The position numbers and the translations under genes are program-made. This document shows positions 1 to 5,372 of a DNA stretch of 11,544 bases, piece after piece. How positions within the stretch are numbered: position 1 is the first letter of the stretch; each line of letters starts with the position of its first letter. The notes under the pieces were generated by a model. That model ran no database searches and was not told where the DNA came from. It saw only the letters and a program-made list of their open reading frames with translations. Origin of the DNA: Candidatus Methanoperedens sp. (GTDB taxonomy: Archaea; Halobacteriota; Methanosarcinia; Methanosarcinales; Methanoperedenaceae); contig JAHFCV010000064.1 of the NCBI GenBank assembly GCA_023249275.1, positions 1-11,544 of the forward strand, given 5' to 3'.

Positions 1-1
1 G

Positions 2-118
2 AGTGAGGAGAGGATGCGGGAGATTCTGGGGGAGATTTCCGGGAAAACGGGGTGTGAGGTCAGGAATTTGCCTACGAAGAGGCTGTTCAAGATTGGGGTG
101 AAGTTTAATATTAAATAG
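2..118 (+). CDS. 3' end of an unidentified protein (partial)
   Basis: An open frame enters from the left edge and ends at a TAG stop (116-118), giving 38 residues that end in GVKFNIK. The fragment is rich in charged residues, with one GKTGCE stretch that on its own is not a P-loop. No start is visible because the gene begins outside the window. It converges on the minus-strand gene that ends at 134, leaving 15 bases between them. The length and composition fit the tail of a real protein, but I do not recognise the family and assign no function. Confidence 0.45.
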   Translation, partial: SEERMREILGEISGKTGCEVRNLPTKRLFKIGVKFNIK

Positions 119-133
119 TTTGATTACATTGAG

Positions 134-481
134 TCAGGTACGATAGATAACAGTATAGCCATCATCTTTAAGTTGGTCCGTGGTGACATCAAATTCAGAT
201 TTTATTTCGTATTCAATGCCTCTATTTTGTAGCCAGAACAATAACAGTTTATCTATTTCAAACCCTGTAAGAGAACTCACTATTTTATGAGCATTATAGA
301 GTGTGGTTAAATCTTTAACAGTTATCTTACTGACCTTTACATTTTCCAAGTCTTCCACTTCGTCTTCCTCTGTTATCTTATATAATGCGTCTTTTTCATA
401 CTCCTCTATGTCTTCTACGTACCTGCTAACTTCTATGGCAAGTTTGAATTCTGGAATTATTATGTAGTTTGACCAGCCCAT
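134..481 (-). CDS. small acidic hypothetical protein
   Basis: This frame encodes 115 residues and belongs to no family I recognise. The protein is soluble-looking and acidic, with a Glu/Asp-rich stretch at about residues 23-47 (EDIEEYEKD, EEDEVEDLE). No membrane segment or signal peptide is visible. The central part (about 55-90) looks helical, and the C-terminal part has alternating hydrophobic and charged residues. The ATG at 479-481 is preceded by GGAG (493-496), 11 bases upstream, which is slightly far. TATA-like stretches lie at 501-512 and 551-560 on this strand. Good initiation signals and lack of a better frame support a real gene, but homology was not tested. Confidence 0.55.
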   Translation of the reverse strand: MGWSNYIIIPEFKLAIEVSRYVEDIEEYEKDALYKITEEDEVEDLENVKVSKITVKDLTTLYNAHKIVSSLTGFEIDKLLLFWLQNRGIEYEIKSEFDVTTDQLKDDGYTVIYRT

Positions 482-550
482 ATGATTTTTTACTCCAAGA
501 TAAATATTATATTTCTCGATATTATAGCTATTGATAACAATCTTTTCAAT

Positions 551-560
551 GGTTTTATAA
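551..560 (-). promoter_or_regulatory. TATA-like box for the small acidic protein gene
   Basis: On the minus strand this reads TTATAAAACC, a good match to an archaeal box A. Initiation about 26 bases downstream would fall near 530 and leave a 50-base leader containing the GGAG at 493-496. A second AT-rich stretch (501-512, ATATAATATTTA on this strand) could instead give a nearly leaderless transcript. The two cannot be separated from sequence alone. Confidence 0.35.
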
Positions 561-596
561 GTCTATGTGGTAATCGTATTCAGCGATGGTTGAAAA

Positions 597-625
597 CTTT
601 ATATTCACTAAATGAATAATTCATT
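597..625 (+). promoter_or_regulatory. TATA box and 15-base palindrome ahead of the DUF429 gene
   Basis: A TATA-like CTTTATATTC lies at 597-606, which predicts a transcription start near 628. Just downstream, at 611-625, is a perfect palindrome with 7-base arms and a one-base centre (AATGAAT-A-ATTCATT). It sits between the TATA box and the predicted start, where a bound repressor would block polymerase. The palindrome is seen directly; operator function is inferred from position. AT-rich DNA makes chance palindromes more common. Confidence 0.4.
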
Positions 626-645
626 AATTGGATACTGTGATTACT

Positions 646-1134
646 ATGAGAGGAACGGTATTTATAGGCATTGACCTCGGAACCAGCATTTTGCGAAAAA
701 GCACCGGCATGGCTTACCTTGTGGAGAAAAACGGGAAGTCCTTGATTGAAAGCCCGCCTGTGCATATAATATCTGATAATTTGCAGATTCATTCTTACAT
801 AGAACAGATAGCCGGGGAATTCATATCATGCATTGTCGCCATAGATGCGCCTCTCTCAAAACCTGAACACGGGACAATGAGGGAATGCGAGAGGCGGCTT
901 CGTAAACATGGCATTGCCTGCTATCCCTCTGGCGCGGAATGGGTAAGCAAATGGGTGGATAAAGGGATTGGACTCAAGGATTGGGCTGAGGATGAGCTTG
1001 GCGCCACTGTGATAGAGGTTTATCCTTATGCTGCCAGGAGAGCGCTTGACATAGGCGCCGGGGTTAAGAAAAAAGCAAAGGAAGGGCGCAGGGTTATTCA
1101 GGATGGGCTGCTTGGTTTTGACGCCCTCATCTAA
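646..1134 (+). CDS. DUF429-type RNase H-fold protein, C-terminally short
   Basis: The 162-residue product resembles the DUF429/COG2410 group, predicted nucleases with an RNase H-like fold and no established substrate. Visible landmarks are the first strand FIGIDLGTS (D10), VAIDAPLSKP (D67), the basic RECERRLRKHG segment with YPSG (80-95), and the VIEVYP strand (E124). Family members usually continue for another 40-80 residues, including an acidic (D/E)-D-x-x-D-A helix. Here the protein ends in GLLGFDALI without it, so the last predicted metal ligand is missing. I chose the ATG at 646 because the family starts directly at this first strand and the predicted transcription start (about 628) leaves a short leader. 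An in-frame TTG at 628 and GTG at 637 are alternatives. Its stop is 6 bases from that of the convergent lipoprotein gene. It may be non-functional or recently truncated. Confidence 0.7.
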   Translation: MRGTVFIGIDLGTSILRKSTGMAYLVEKNGKSLIESPPVHIISDNLQIHSYIEQIAGEFISCIVAIDAPLSKPEHGTMRECERRLRKHGIACYPSGAEWVSKWVDKGIGLKDWAEDELGATVIEVYPYAARRALDIGAGVKKKAKEGRRVIQDGLLGFDALI

Positions 1135-1140
1135 TCCTCA

Positions 1141-2994
1141 TTAGTATCCATATCCTGCTGATGTTGCTGTTGGAGTTGCTACAATTATCTTTTGATGTTG
1201 AATTGTTGGGAATTCCTTTATATATACCCCGTATGTCCCTGGTTGAATGAACGTATAGGTAAACTCCTGTCCATTCCATCTCAGTGGAGCACTTTCCCAT
1301 AAACCATTTTCACTCATGATAGTAATCGTATAATCCGTCGAATCACTGACCCACCGTACACTATCTCCTGTATTTATTGTAAGAGTTTTGGTGTTAATAT
1401 CATAAGGTGCTGGTTTTGTTGTACTCATATCAACAACCCTGTAGAATCCTAAAATGTTATCTACATCAGACCTATAAAATGCATGCTCTCTAACAGGCGT
1501 TGGAGTCACGATTACTTTTCCGTGTGGTATGCTGGGATGGATTGTACAACTATATTCGAATGTTCCAGCCTCATTGAATGTATGGCTGTATGTCTGACCT
1601 TGACTGAGAGAACCTGAATCAAATGCACCCGATATAGATGTTATAGTATGTGGGGCGCTGTCCCTGTTAGTCCATGTGACGGTTGTTCCTTTTGAGATGG
1701 TAATGGTCGTAGGGTTAAATGCGAAACCTTTAATCTCCGCTGCAACCCCTGCTGGCGTTGCTGTTGGTGTTGAAAGTTCAGGACTTTCTGGATTCTTTGA
1801 CGGTTCCTTGACGGTTACAGAGTATGTAAGACTCAAAGGCTGGAAAGCGTCTTTATTGTCGCCCGGATAATACAATCCCGTAAACTGAAGATTATGTGAG
1901 CCAATTCTTGCTGATTTATCTGCTTTAACAACTACTATTATAGTCCTTGACGTGCCCGGCGGGACACTGAACGTACCAGCTACCACTCCGGCGCCTGCCG
2001 CCTGCCCTAAACTTTGACCATAAACATGTATGCCGCTGGGTACACTGATTCTCACGTCTACATTCAGCGTAACATCGTTTAAAGATGGATTATTCATGAA
2101 CAATTCAACAATAACATCCTGGTTGGCTTCTATCACATCGATTACCGGTCTTAGCGTAACAGACGGACCCACGCGGAATTTTGCTGGCGTTGCTGTTGGA
2201 GTAGGTGTTGCAGTGGCAAGAGCAATCACTTTCTGGAGAGCTGCCGTGGGTGAACTGACTATAATCATGGTTTTTTCTGTTGCCCATATTACAGCAAAAT
2301 TTTGTGTCTGCTTGCCATTTATTGTGGAATAATCAGTAACCTGTGTCGCTTTATGCCCGTTGAAAGAGATTTCCTTGAATGGATCGTACCTGGCATTTTT
2401 GTACCTTGCCTTATACTGAGTAATTAGAGCCTCAGGATCATCATTTTTAATTACCAGGATGTAAAAATCTTCTCCGTTATTCCTGTAAACACCTTCAGTT
2501 GCATTTATCGAAAAGCTGCCAATCTCCACAGGGGTTTCATGGATACCCATGTAGGTGAAACCTGCAGGTAAATTGGTCGTGGGGATTAAATAATCCGATC
2601 TGACAGGAGTTGCGATTGCAGTAGCGGTTGCAGTTAGAGTAGGTGTTGCGGTTTGCTTACCTTCAGTTGTAGAACATATTACTGCCCTATTTTCAGCATC
2701 AATCCATGTAACAATTTTTAAATCTTCCTCACTTATTGTTGCTTTATACATAGCCACAGGTATTATAGACTTATCACACTGCTGGCTGATTTCTTGGGCT
2801 GATTTTGCTACTTCTTCTTTTGACCAATAAGTAACGGTTATTTTAGCATTAGGATGTTCTTTCATAAATTGCTGGACTTCAGGTAATGCCTTGACTACTG
2901 GTGTAATGTCTTGGCTGCCTGTACAGCCAGAAAATATAATCGCTATAATAACAACTGAAAATAATAATAGTTTAGAGTAAATTTTGAACCTCAT
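1141..2994 (-). CDS. multidomain lipoprotein with tandem cupredoxin domains
   Basis: The product is a 617-residue secreted lipoprotein. The signal peptide (1-23) ends in lipobox FSGC, so C24 would be lipidated and the protein held at the outer face of the membrane. Domains in order are: a small N-terminal domain (about 28-112) of unknown type; a Thr/Ala/Pro linker (114-131); an alpha/beta domain (about 134-258); a linker (260-271); a CARDB-like beta domain (about 273-397); a linker (408-415); a cupredoxin (about 416-496); and a second cupredoxin-like domain (about 503-605) ending in ATPTATSAGYGY. Cupredoxin 1 keeps copper ligands H449, C483 and H486, but I489 occupies the usual Met position. 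Domain 2 aligns closely but has Y555, I592 and F595 at the three ligand positions. A start at 2994 is preferred over the upstream in-frame ATG at 3051 because a TATA box lies 27 bases before it and the signal peptide begins there. A role in copper binding or surface electron transfer is inferred. Confidence 0.8.
   Translation of the reverse strand: MRFKIYSKLLLFSVVIIAIIFSGCTGSQDITPVVKALPEVQQFMKEHPNAKITVTYWSKEEVAKSAQEISQQCDKSIIPVAMYKATISEEDLKIVTWIDAENRAVICSTTEGKQTATPTLTATATAIATPVRSDYLIPTTNLPAGFTYMGIHETPVEIGSFSINATEGVYRNNGEDFYILVIKNDDPEALITQYKARYKNARYDPFKEISFNGHKATQVTDYSTINGKQTQNFAVIWATEKTMIIVSSPTAALQKVIALATATPTPTATPAKFRVGPSVTLRPVIDVIEANQDVIVELFMNNPSLNDVTLNVDVRISVPSGIHVYGQSLGQAAGAGVVAGTFSVPPGTSRTIIVVVKADKSARIGSHNLQFTGLYYPGDNKDAFQPLSLTYSVTVKEPSKNPESPELSTPTATPAGVAAEIKGFAFNPTTITISKGTTVTWTNRDSAPHTITSISGAFDSGSLSQGQTYSHTFNEAGTFEYSCTIHPSIPHGKVIVTPTPVREHAFYRSDVDNILGFYRVVDMSTTKPAPYDINTKTLTINTGDSVRWVSDSTDYTITIMSENGLWESAPLRWNGQEFTYTFIQPGTYGVYIKEFPTIQHQKIIVATPTATSAGYGY
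1157..2652 (-). repeat. dispersed Ala/Thr/Pro linker repeats inside the lipoprotein gene
   Basis: Near-identical stretches recur at 1157-1179, 1751-1771, 2183-2211 and 2606-2652. On the plus strand they share the core GCTGGCGTTGCTGTTGG or close variants. They encode the TPTATP-type linkers that separate the lipoprotein domains. Such Thr-rich linkers are often glycosylated in archaeal surface proteins. The DNA similarity offers a route for domain gain or loss by recombination. Confidence 0.65.
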
Positions 2995-3016
2995 ATTCGA
3001 TATAAGTAAATTGCGC

Positions 3017-3026
3017 CTATAAATAA
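3017..3026 (-). promoter_or_regulatory. TATA box for the lipoprotein gene
   Basis: On the minus strand this reads TTATTTATAG, a good archaeal box A. Its centre is about 27 bases from the ATG at 2994, so the transcript should begin at or next to that codon and be nearly leaderless. This argues against translation from the in-frame ATG at 3051, which lies upstream of the box. Confidence 0.5.
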
Positions 3027-3107
3027 CTTGTCGATACAGAACATCAACCACTGAGATAATGCGCCATATCGCAGTGTATAGCGGTGTGTCGAAGATATTG
3101 ATAATTG

Positions 3108-3117
3108 CTATATACTG
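3108..3117 (+). promoter_or_regulatory. TATA-like box for the membrane protein gene
   Basis: The sequence GCTATATACT lies about 30 bases before the ATG at 3143 and predicts initiation near 3138. This box and the oppositely directed one at 3017-3026 share a 148-base divergent intergenic region. A GGAAG at 3131-3135 could act as a weak ribosome binding site if the leader is longer. Confidence 0.4.
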
Positions 3118-3142
3118 AAACAGTTCAATTGGAAGAAATCTT

Positions 3143-3763
3143 ATGGCAATTGATAAAATATTAAATGCATTGTCCCCTATACTCGGTATAGTGGGTATAG
3201 TAGTTGGTGCTACACTCCAATACTGGATTTCTAAGAGATCAGAAGCTCAAAGGAATCGGCAGGAGCTTTTAAAACTACAAATCACTGGTTTACTTCTACC
3301 TCTATTTATTCAATTTAAAATGATGGATATCGAGAACTTCCCAAATATAGTGTATCCAGATAAAAAATCAATGGTGGATGTATTTTTAAAAAATACAGAA
3401 ATCGAGAAAATTCTAACAGATAAGTTATATCTTGCAAGTCCAGATATGTCTCATCATTTATTAGAATTTCTTCATAATACTTGTACTTCTACAAATGTGG
3501 ATGGAAGTGGAAGTCGAGAATATCGAAGTACATTTTTAGAGGGTGAAGATGGGGGCGGTGTTATAACAGAAGATGAGGTTCTTCAAAATTACGAAGAACT
3601 TAAAAAAGCTATTTATAAAGAATACGACGAAAAAGTAAGATTATACCAGAAGTCATTTGGTGAAAAGGAGAAAAAGCGGAGTTTTTTGCAGTCGGTAATT
3701 GAAAAGATTAAAGTCAGAAGAAGGAAGCCACCTAAGTTCAAGATACATTTGAATAGAAGATAA
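3143..3763 (+). CDS. hypothetical single-span membrane protein
   Basis: The 206-residue product has one clear hydrophobic segment at about residues 8-29 (ILGIVGIVVGATL), followed directly by a basic stretch (KRSEAQRNRQ). This predicts an N-terminal anchor with most of the protein in the cytoplasm. A second mildly hydrophobic patch at 47-58 is too short and mixed to be a confident span. The rest is charged and largely helical, with an acidic Gly-rich section (EGEDGGG, about 132-138) and a strongly basic C-terminus (RRRKPPK and ending NRR). I recognise no family. The layout of a short membrane anchor with a cytoplasmic helical region is common among accessory-region proteins, but nothing here fixes a function. 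It diverges from the lipoprotein gene and is followed by T-tracts. Confidence 0.6.
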   Translation: MAIDKILNALSPILGIVGIVVGATLQYWISKRSEAQRNRQELLKLQITGLLLPLFIQFKMMDIENFPNIVYPDKKSMVDVFLKNTEIEKILTDKLYLASPDMSHHLLEFLHNTCTSTNVDGSGSREYRSTFLEGEDGGGVITEDEVLQNYEELKKAIYKEYDEKVRLYQKSFGEKEKKRSFLQSVIEKIKVRRRKPPKFKIHLNRR

Positions 3764-3766
3764 TAG

Positions 3767-3793
3767 TTTTTGCATACCCAATAACGTTTTTTT
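3767..3793 (+). terminator. oligo-T terminator candidate
   Basis: Two T runs follow the membrane protein stop codon: TTTTT at 3767-3771 and TTTTTTT at 3787-3793. Archaeal RNA polymerase can terminate at such tracts without a hairpin. The placement right after the gene supports the call, although AT-rich DNA makes T runs less specific. Confidence 0.4.
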
Positions 3794-3806
3794 AGTAACT
3801 ACTTCA

Positions 3807-4159
3807 TCACTGCTTCCATGTTTTATTAATGATATTGCTCATCTTGGTCTTCGATTCTTTGAACATTTTTAGATAATTTTTGATAGCTATATTCGCCAGT
3901 TTTAAATAATTCCCTTATCTTTCTGACCTCTCATCTTTTGAGCTTAGAGTTGCCTTCCCCTGTACCTTAGGGACAGTCCCTCTGCCCTTCTCATCCTTAT
4001 CCCGTATATTATTTCCTGTGTATCTACTCTTAAATGCTTTGAATTACAGCAAGAGGGATTATCACAATGATGGAGAAGGCATGAACTATCAAAGTCAGCC
4101 TCGAAACATAAGAGAGAGAAGCATCCAAGCCGATGCCCCGCACTATCCAGTGTTGCCAC
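3807..4159 (-). pseudogene. decayed HNH endonuclease with C-terminal helix-turn-helix
   Basis: Read on the minus strand, one frame from 4159 gives AGHRLGC...CLLHHCDNPSCCNSKHLRVDTQE, which matches the core of the phage-type HNH family: AHR, H-x-CDNPxCxNxxHL, then a decayed GTQxxN box. That frame stops at about 3945. A second frame continues with GEGNSKLKR, an in-frame stop, and EVRKIRELFKTGEYSYQKLSK, the family's C-terminal helix-turn-helix lead. A third frame resumes with KMFKESKTKMSNIINKTWKQ and a stop at 3807-3809, matching the usual end of that domain. The order is correct for the family, so at least two frameshifts and a nonsense change have broken it. A stop lies two codons before the GTG at 4159, and the normal N-terminal 50-70 residues are not found. 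It is almost certainly inactive and marks past invasion by a mobile or viral gene. Confidence 0.75.
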
Positions 4160-4202
4160 GTATTACGGGAATTTAAGAATCATTCTACAGAAGTAAAATT
4201 AC

Positions 4203-4288
4203 TAAACCCTCCTCGAATCCACAACCTCACCCGCAGTCGTGAAAAACGTCCCTCCGAGATGCAGCACAGGCTTTATCCTTGAAAAATC
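4203..4288 (-). repeat. orphan copy of the flavin reductase 3' end (left direct repeat)
   Basis: These 86 bases match 5374-5459 at a constant offset of 1171, with four differences (4210, 4230, 4274, 4285) and no gaps. On the minus strand the copy encodes SRIKPVLHLGGTFFTTAGEV followed by VDSRRV and its own stop (4202-4204). This corresponds to the last 28 codons of the flavin reductase, but without a start or the rest of the gene. It ends flush against the toxin stop codon at 4289. Sequences outside the repeat show no similarity, so this is a sharply bounded duplication. It may be an attachment-site remnant. Confidence 0.9.
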
Positions 4289-4711
4289 TTATTCTGATAA
4301 TCTAAACCTGGATAAAAACTGCTTCGCGCTGAGTACCTCGAATTCCTTTGCATTCAATTTTAAAAAGTGTCTGTTCTCTGAGATCAAGTATTTTGCGCCC
4401 ATCCATTCAGTGAATGCGCCGATCACTGAATCTTCTTTTTTGAGACCTTTTGTGATATATTTTTCAAGCAGTATCTTCGGTATTTGGGCATCTTCTACTA
4501 CTTTAAACCATCCTGATTCCAAAATGAATTTTCTGACTTTTCCAGATTGGTCTTTACCTGATTCGATCTTAATATTTTCAGAAACTTCTTCGAGAACAAT
4601 AGAAGGTATTACTGCGTGCATATTTTTACATGCCCGCAAAACAAGGATGCATTCTTTCTTTTTTGCAAGAAATGCGAACAGGAACTCATTACTGTCCAGC
4701 ACCACTTGCAT
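4289..4711 (-). CDS. PIN-domain ribonuclease toxin, VapC-like
   Basis: The 140-residue product has PIN fold landmarks: the first strand MQVVLDSNEF with D6, an acidic pair E41/E42 after IPSIVL, the ED pair E93/D94 before an alanine-bearing helix (SVIGAFTEW), and the strand YLISENRHFL with E112 where Asp is more usual. Together these would form the Mg/Mn-binding acidic cluster that cleaves RNA. PIN toxins of this size act as ribonucleases neutralised by a co-encoded antitoxin. The start at 4711 overlaps the 3' end of the antitoxin gene by 23 bases, typical of a coupled pair. The stop codon directly abuts the duplicated flavin reductase tail at 4203-4288. Substrate RNA cannot be predicted. Plain VapC is the simplest label, although the sequence is not a textbook VapC. 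Confidence 0.75.
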   Translation of the reverse strand: MQVVLDSNEFLFAFLAKKKECILVLRACKNMHAVIPSIVLEEVSENIKIESGKDQSGKVRKFILESGWFKVVEDAQIPKILLEKYITKGLKKEDSVIGAFTEWMGAKYLISENRHFLKLNAKEFEVLSAKQFLSRFRLSE

Positions 4712-4970
4712 ATTTCCTTCTCCAGATATCTTTTCTGACTGTTTCTGCTTGCAAGAGAAGTTCCTGATCAGATTTATTTGTCTTTTTGATATCCGTAATC
4801 AATTCTTCAAAATTTATTGTCCATTGGTCAGTAGCTTTTTCTTTTGTTTCAATTAGCCTGCGGACTGCATCGGTCATGAATTCAATCTCATCTGAATACT
4901 CACCGATAGAGATGAAAAATTTCATTCTTTTTGACAATCTTTCAGGCAGACCTTGAATTACTTCAGTCAT
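4689..4970 (-). CDS. ribbon-helix-helix antitoxin, VapB-like
   Basis: The 93-residue product begins with a ribbon-helix-helix (CopG/MetJ-type) DNA-binding domain at residues 2-41: short strand VIQGLPERLSKRM, then GEYSDEIEFMTDAVRRLIE, which matches the family's (Y)S-x-x-x-(E/F)-(I/V)-x-x-A-(V/I)-R-x-L pattern. Residues 42-93 are charged and helical and are the likely toxin-binding tail. The gene precedes the PIN toxin gene with a 23-base overlap, so translation is probably coupled. Antitoxins of this type also repress their own operon as dimers. A TATA-like box at 5003-5012 and a GATGAG a few bases before the ATG support expression. Function rests on fold pattern and gene order. Confidence 0.7.
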   Translation of the reverse strand: MTEVIQGLPERLSKRMKFFISIGEYSDEIEFMTDAVRRLIETKEKATDQWTINFEELITDIKKTNKSDQELLLQAETVRKDIWRRKYASGAGQ

Positions 4971-5002
4971 TTAACTCATCCATAACGATATTGGTTTAAC
5001 TA

Positions 5003-5012
5003 ATATGTATAT
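5003..5012 (-). promoter_or_regulatory. TATA-like box for the vapBC pair
   Basis: On the minus strand this reads ATATACATAT, about 37 bases before the antitoxin ATG at 4970. Initiation about 26 bases downstream would leave a leader of roughly 12 bases containing GATGAG as a possible ribosome binding site. The antitoxin may bind here to repress its own operon, as is usual for ribbon-helix-helix antitoxins, but no operator repeat stands out. Confidence 0.35.
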
Positions 5013-5259
5013 CTTTGTTTGCCACCATTTGTTGAAAAAAGTACCCCCGAAAAACAGGGTATTTCCCATCCTTTAAAGGTGCATACCTGATAATATCGCA
5101 TTGGAACGGCTCTTCCTGCTCCGCTCTCCCGAAAAAAGACGGTTGCATGGGGCATGTGAAGCGCCTGAAATTAATTGAGATTGTATTATAAAATAATCCT
5201 TTGCGTCTCTGCGATCACGCTTTAATGGAAGTGCGCATCCAGAAAAGGGAATATGCCAC

Positions 5260-5292
5260 AATCATATTATCTGATTGCAGCATATTATGATT
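5260..5292. repeat. inverted repeat downstream of the flavin reductase gene
   Basis: Arms AATCATATTAT (5260-5270) and ATATTATGATT (5282-5292) pair at 10 of 11 positions around an 11-base loop. The site lies about 80 bases beyond the flavin reductase stop and about 290 bases before vapB. It could stabilise an RNA 3' end or bind a protein. Nothing distinguishes these, and the arms are AT-only apart from one pair. Confidence 0.35.
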
Positions 5293-5372
5293 GAAAAGAT
5301 GACCTTTAAATAAGACGCGACGATGTCTTATAAAACAGCCGAATCAACAATTGAAACATATAAAATAGAACA

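Larger units (their letters stand above)
4971..5372. other. 402-base non-coding stretch between antitoxin and flavin reductase genes
   Basis: I see no convincing gene here. The stretch holds the presumed vapB promoter (ATATGTATAT on the plus strand at 5003-5012), an imperfect GTACCC/GGGTAT pair around 5041-5062, a TTTGCGTCTCTGCG motif at 5200-5213, and an inverted repeat at 5260-5292. A minus-strand frame at 5073-5261 has no recognisable features. With vapBC it fills the 1171-base unit between matching points of the two flavin reductase 3' ends. It could be the degraded remainder of an inserted element. Confidence 0.55.

Noticed and set aside
628..645. TTG start at 628 for the DUF429 gene
   Set aside because: It coincides with the predicted transcription start and adds six residues before the conserved first strand. 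The ATG at 646 fits the family better.
2995..3051. A 19-residue N-terminal extension of the lipoprotein starting at 3051
   Set aside because: The TATA box at 3017-3026 lies inside the extension, and the extension would bury the signal peptide and lipobox.
4239..4856. A 205-codon plus-strand open frame opposite vapBC whose first residues equal those of the frame at 5410
   Set aside because: The shared start reflects the 86-base direct repeat, not a gene. The antisense PIN and ribbon-helix-helix frames carry the family motifs.
5073..5261. A 62-codon minus-strand frame in the non-coding stretch
   Set aside because: No ribosome binding site, no recognisable composition or motif, and it overlaps the GCGTCTCTGCG repeat motif.
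4971..5372. tRNA or other structured RNA as the integration target
   Set aside because: I could not form a cloverleaf or any long paired structure. The repeated target sequence is protein-coding flavin reductase DNA.
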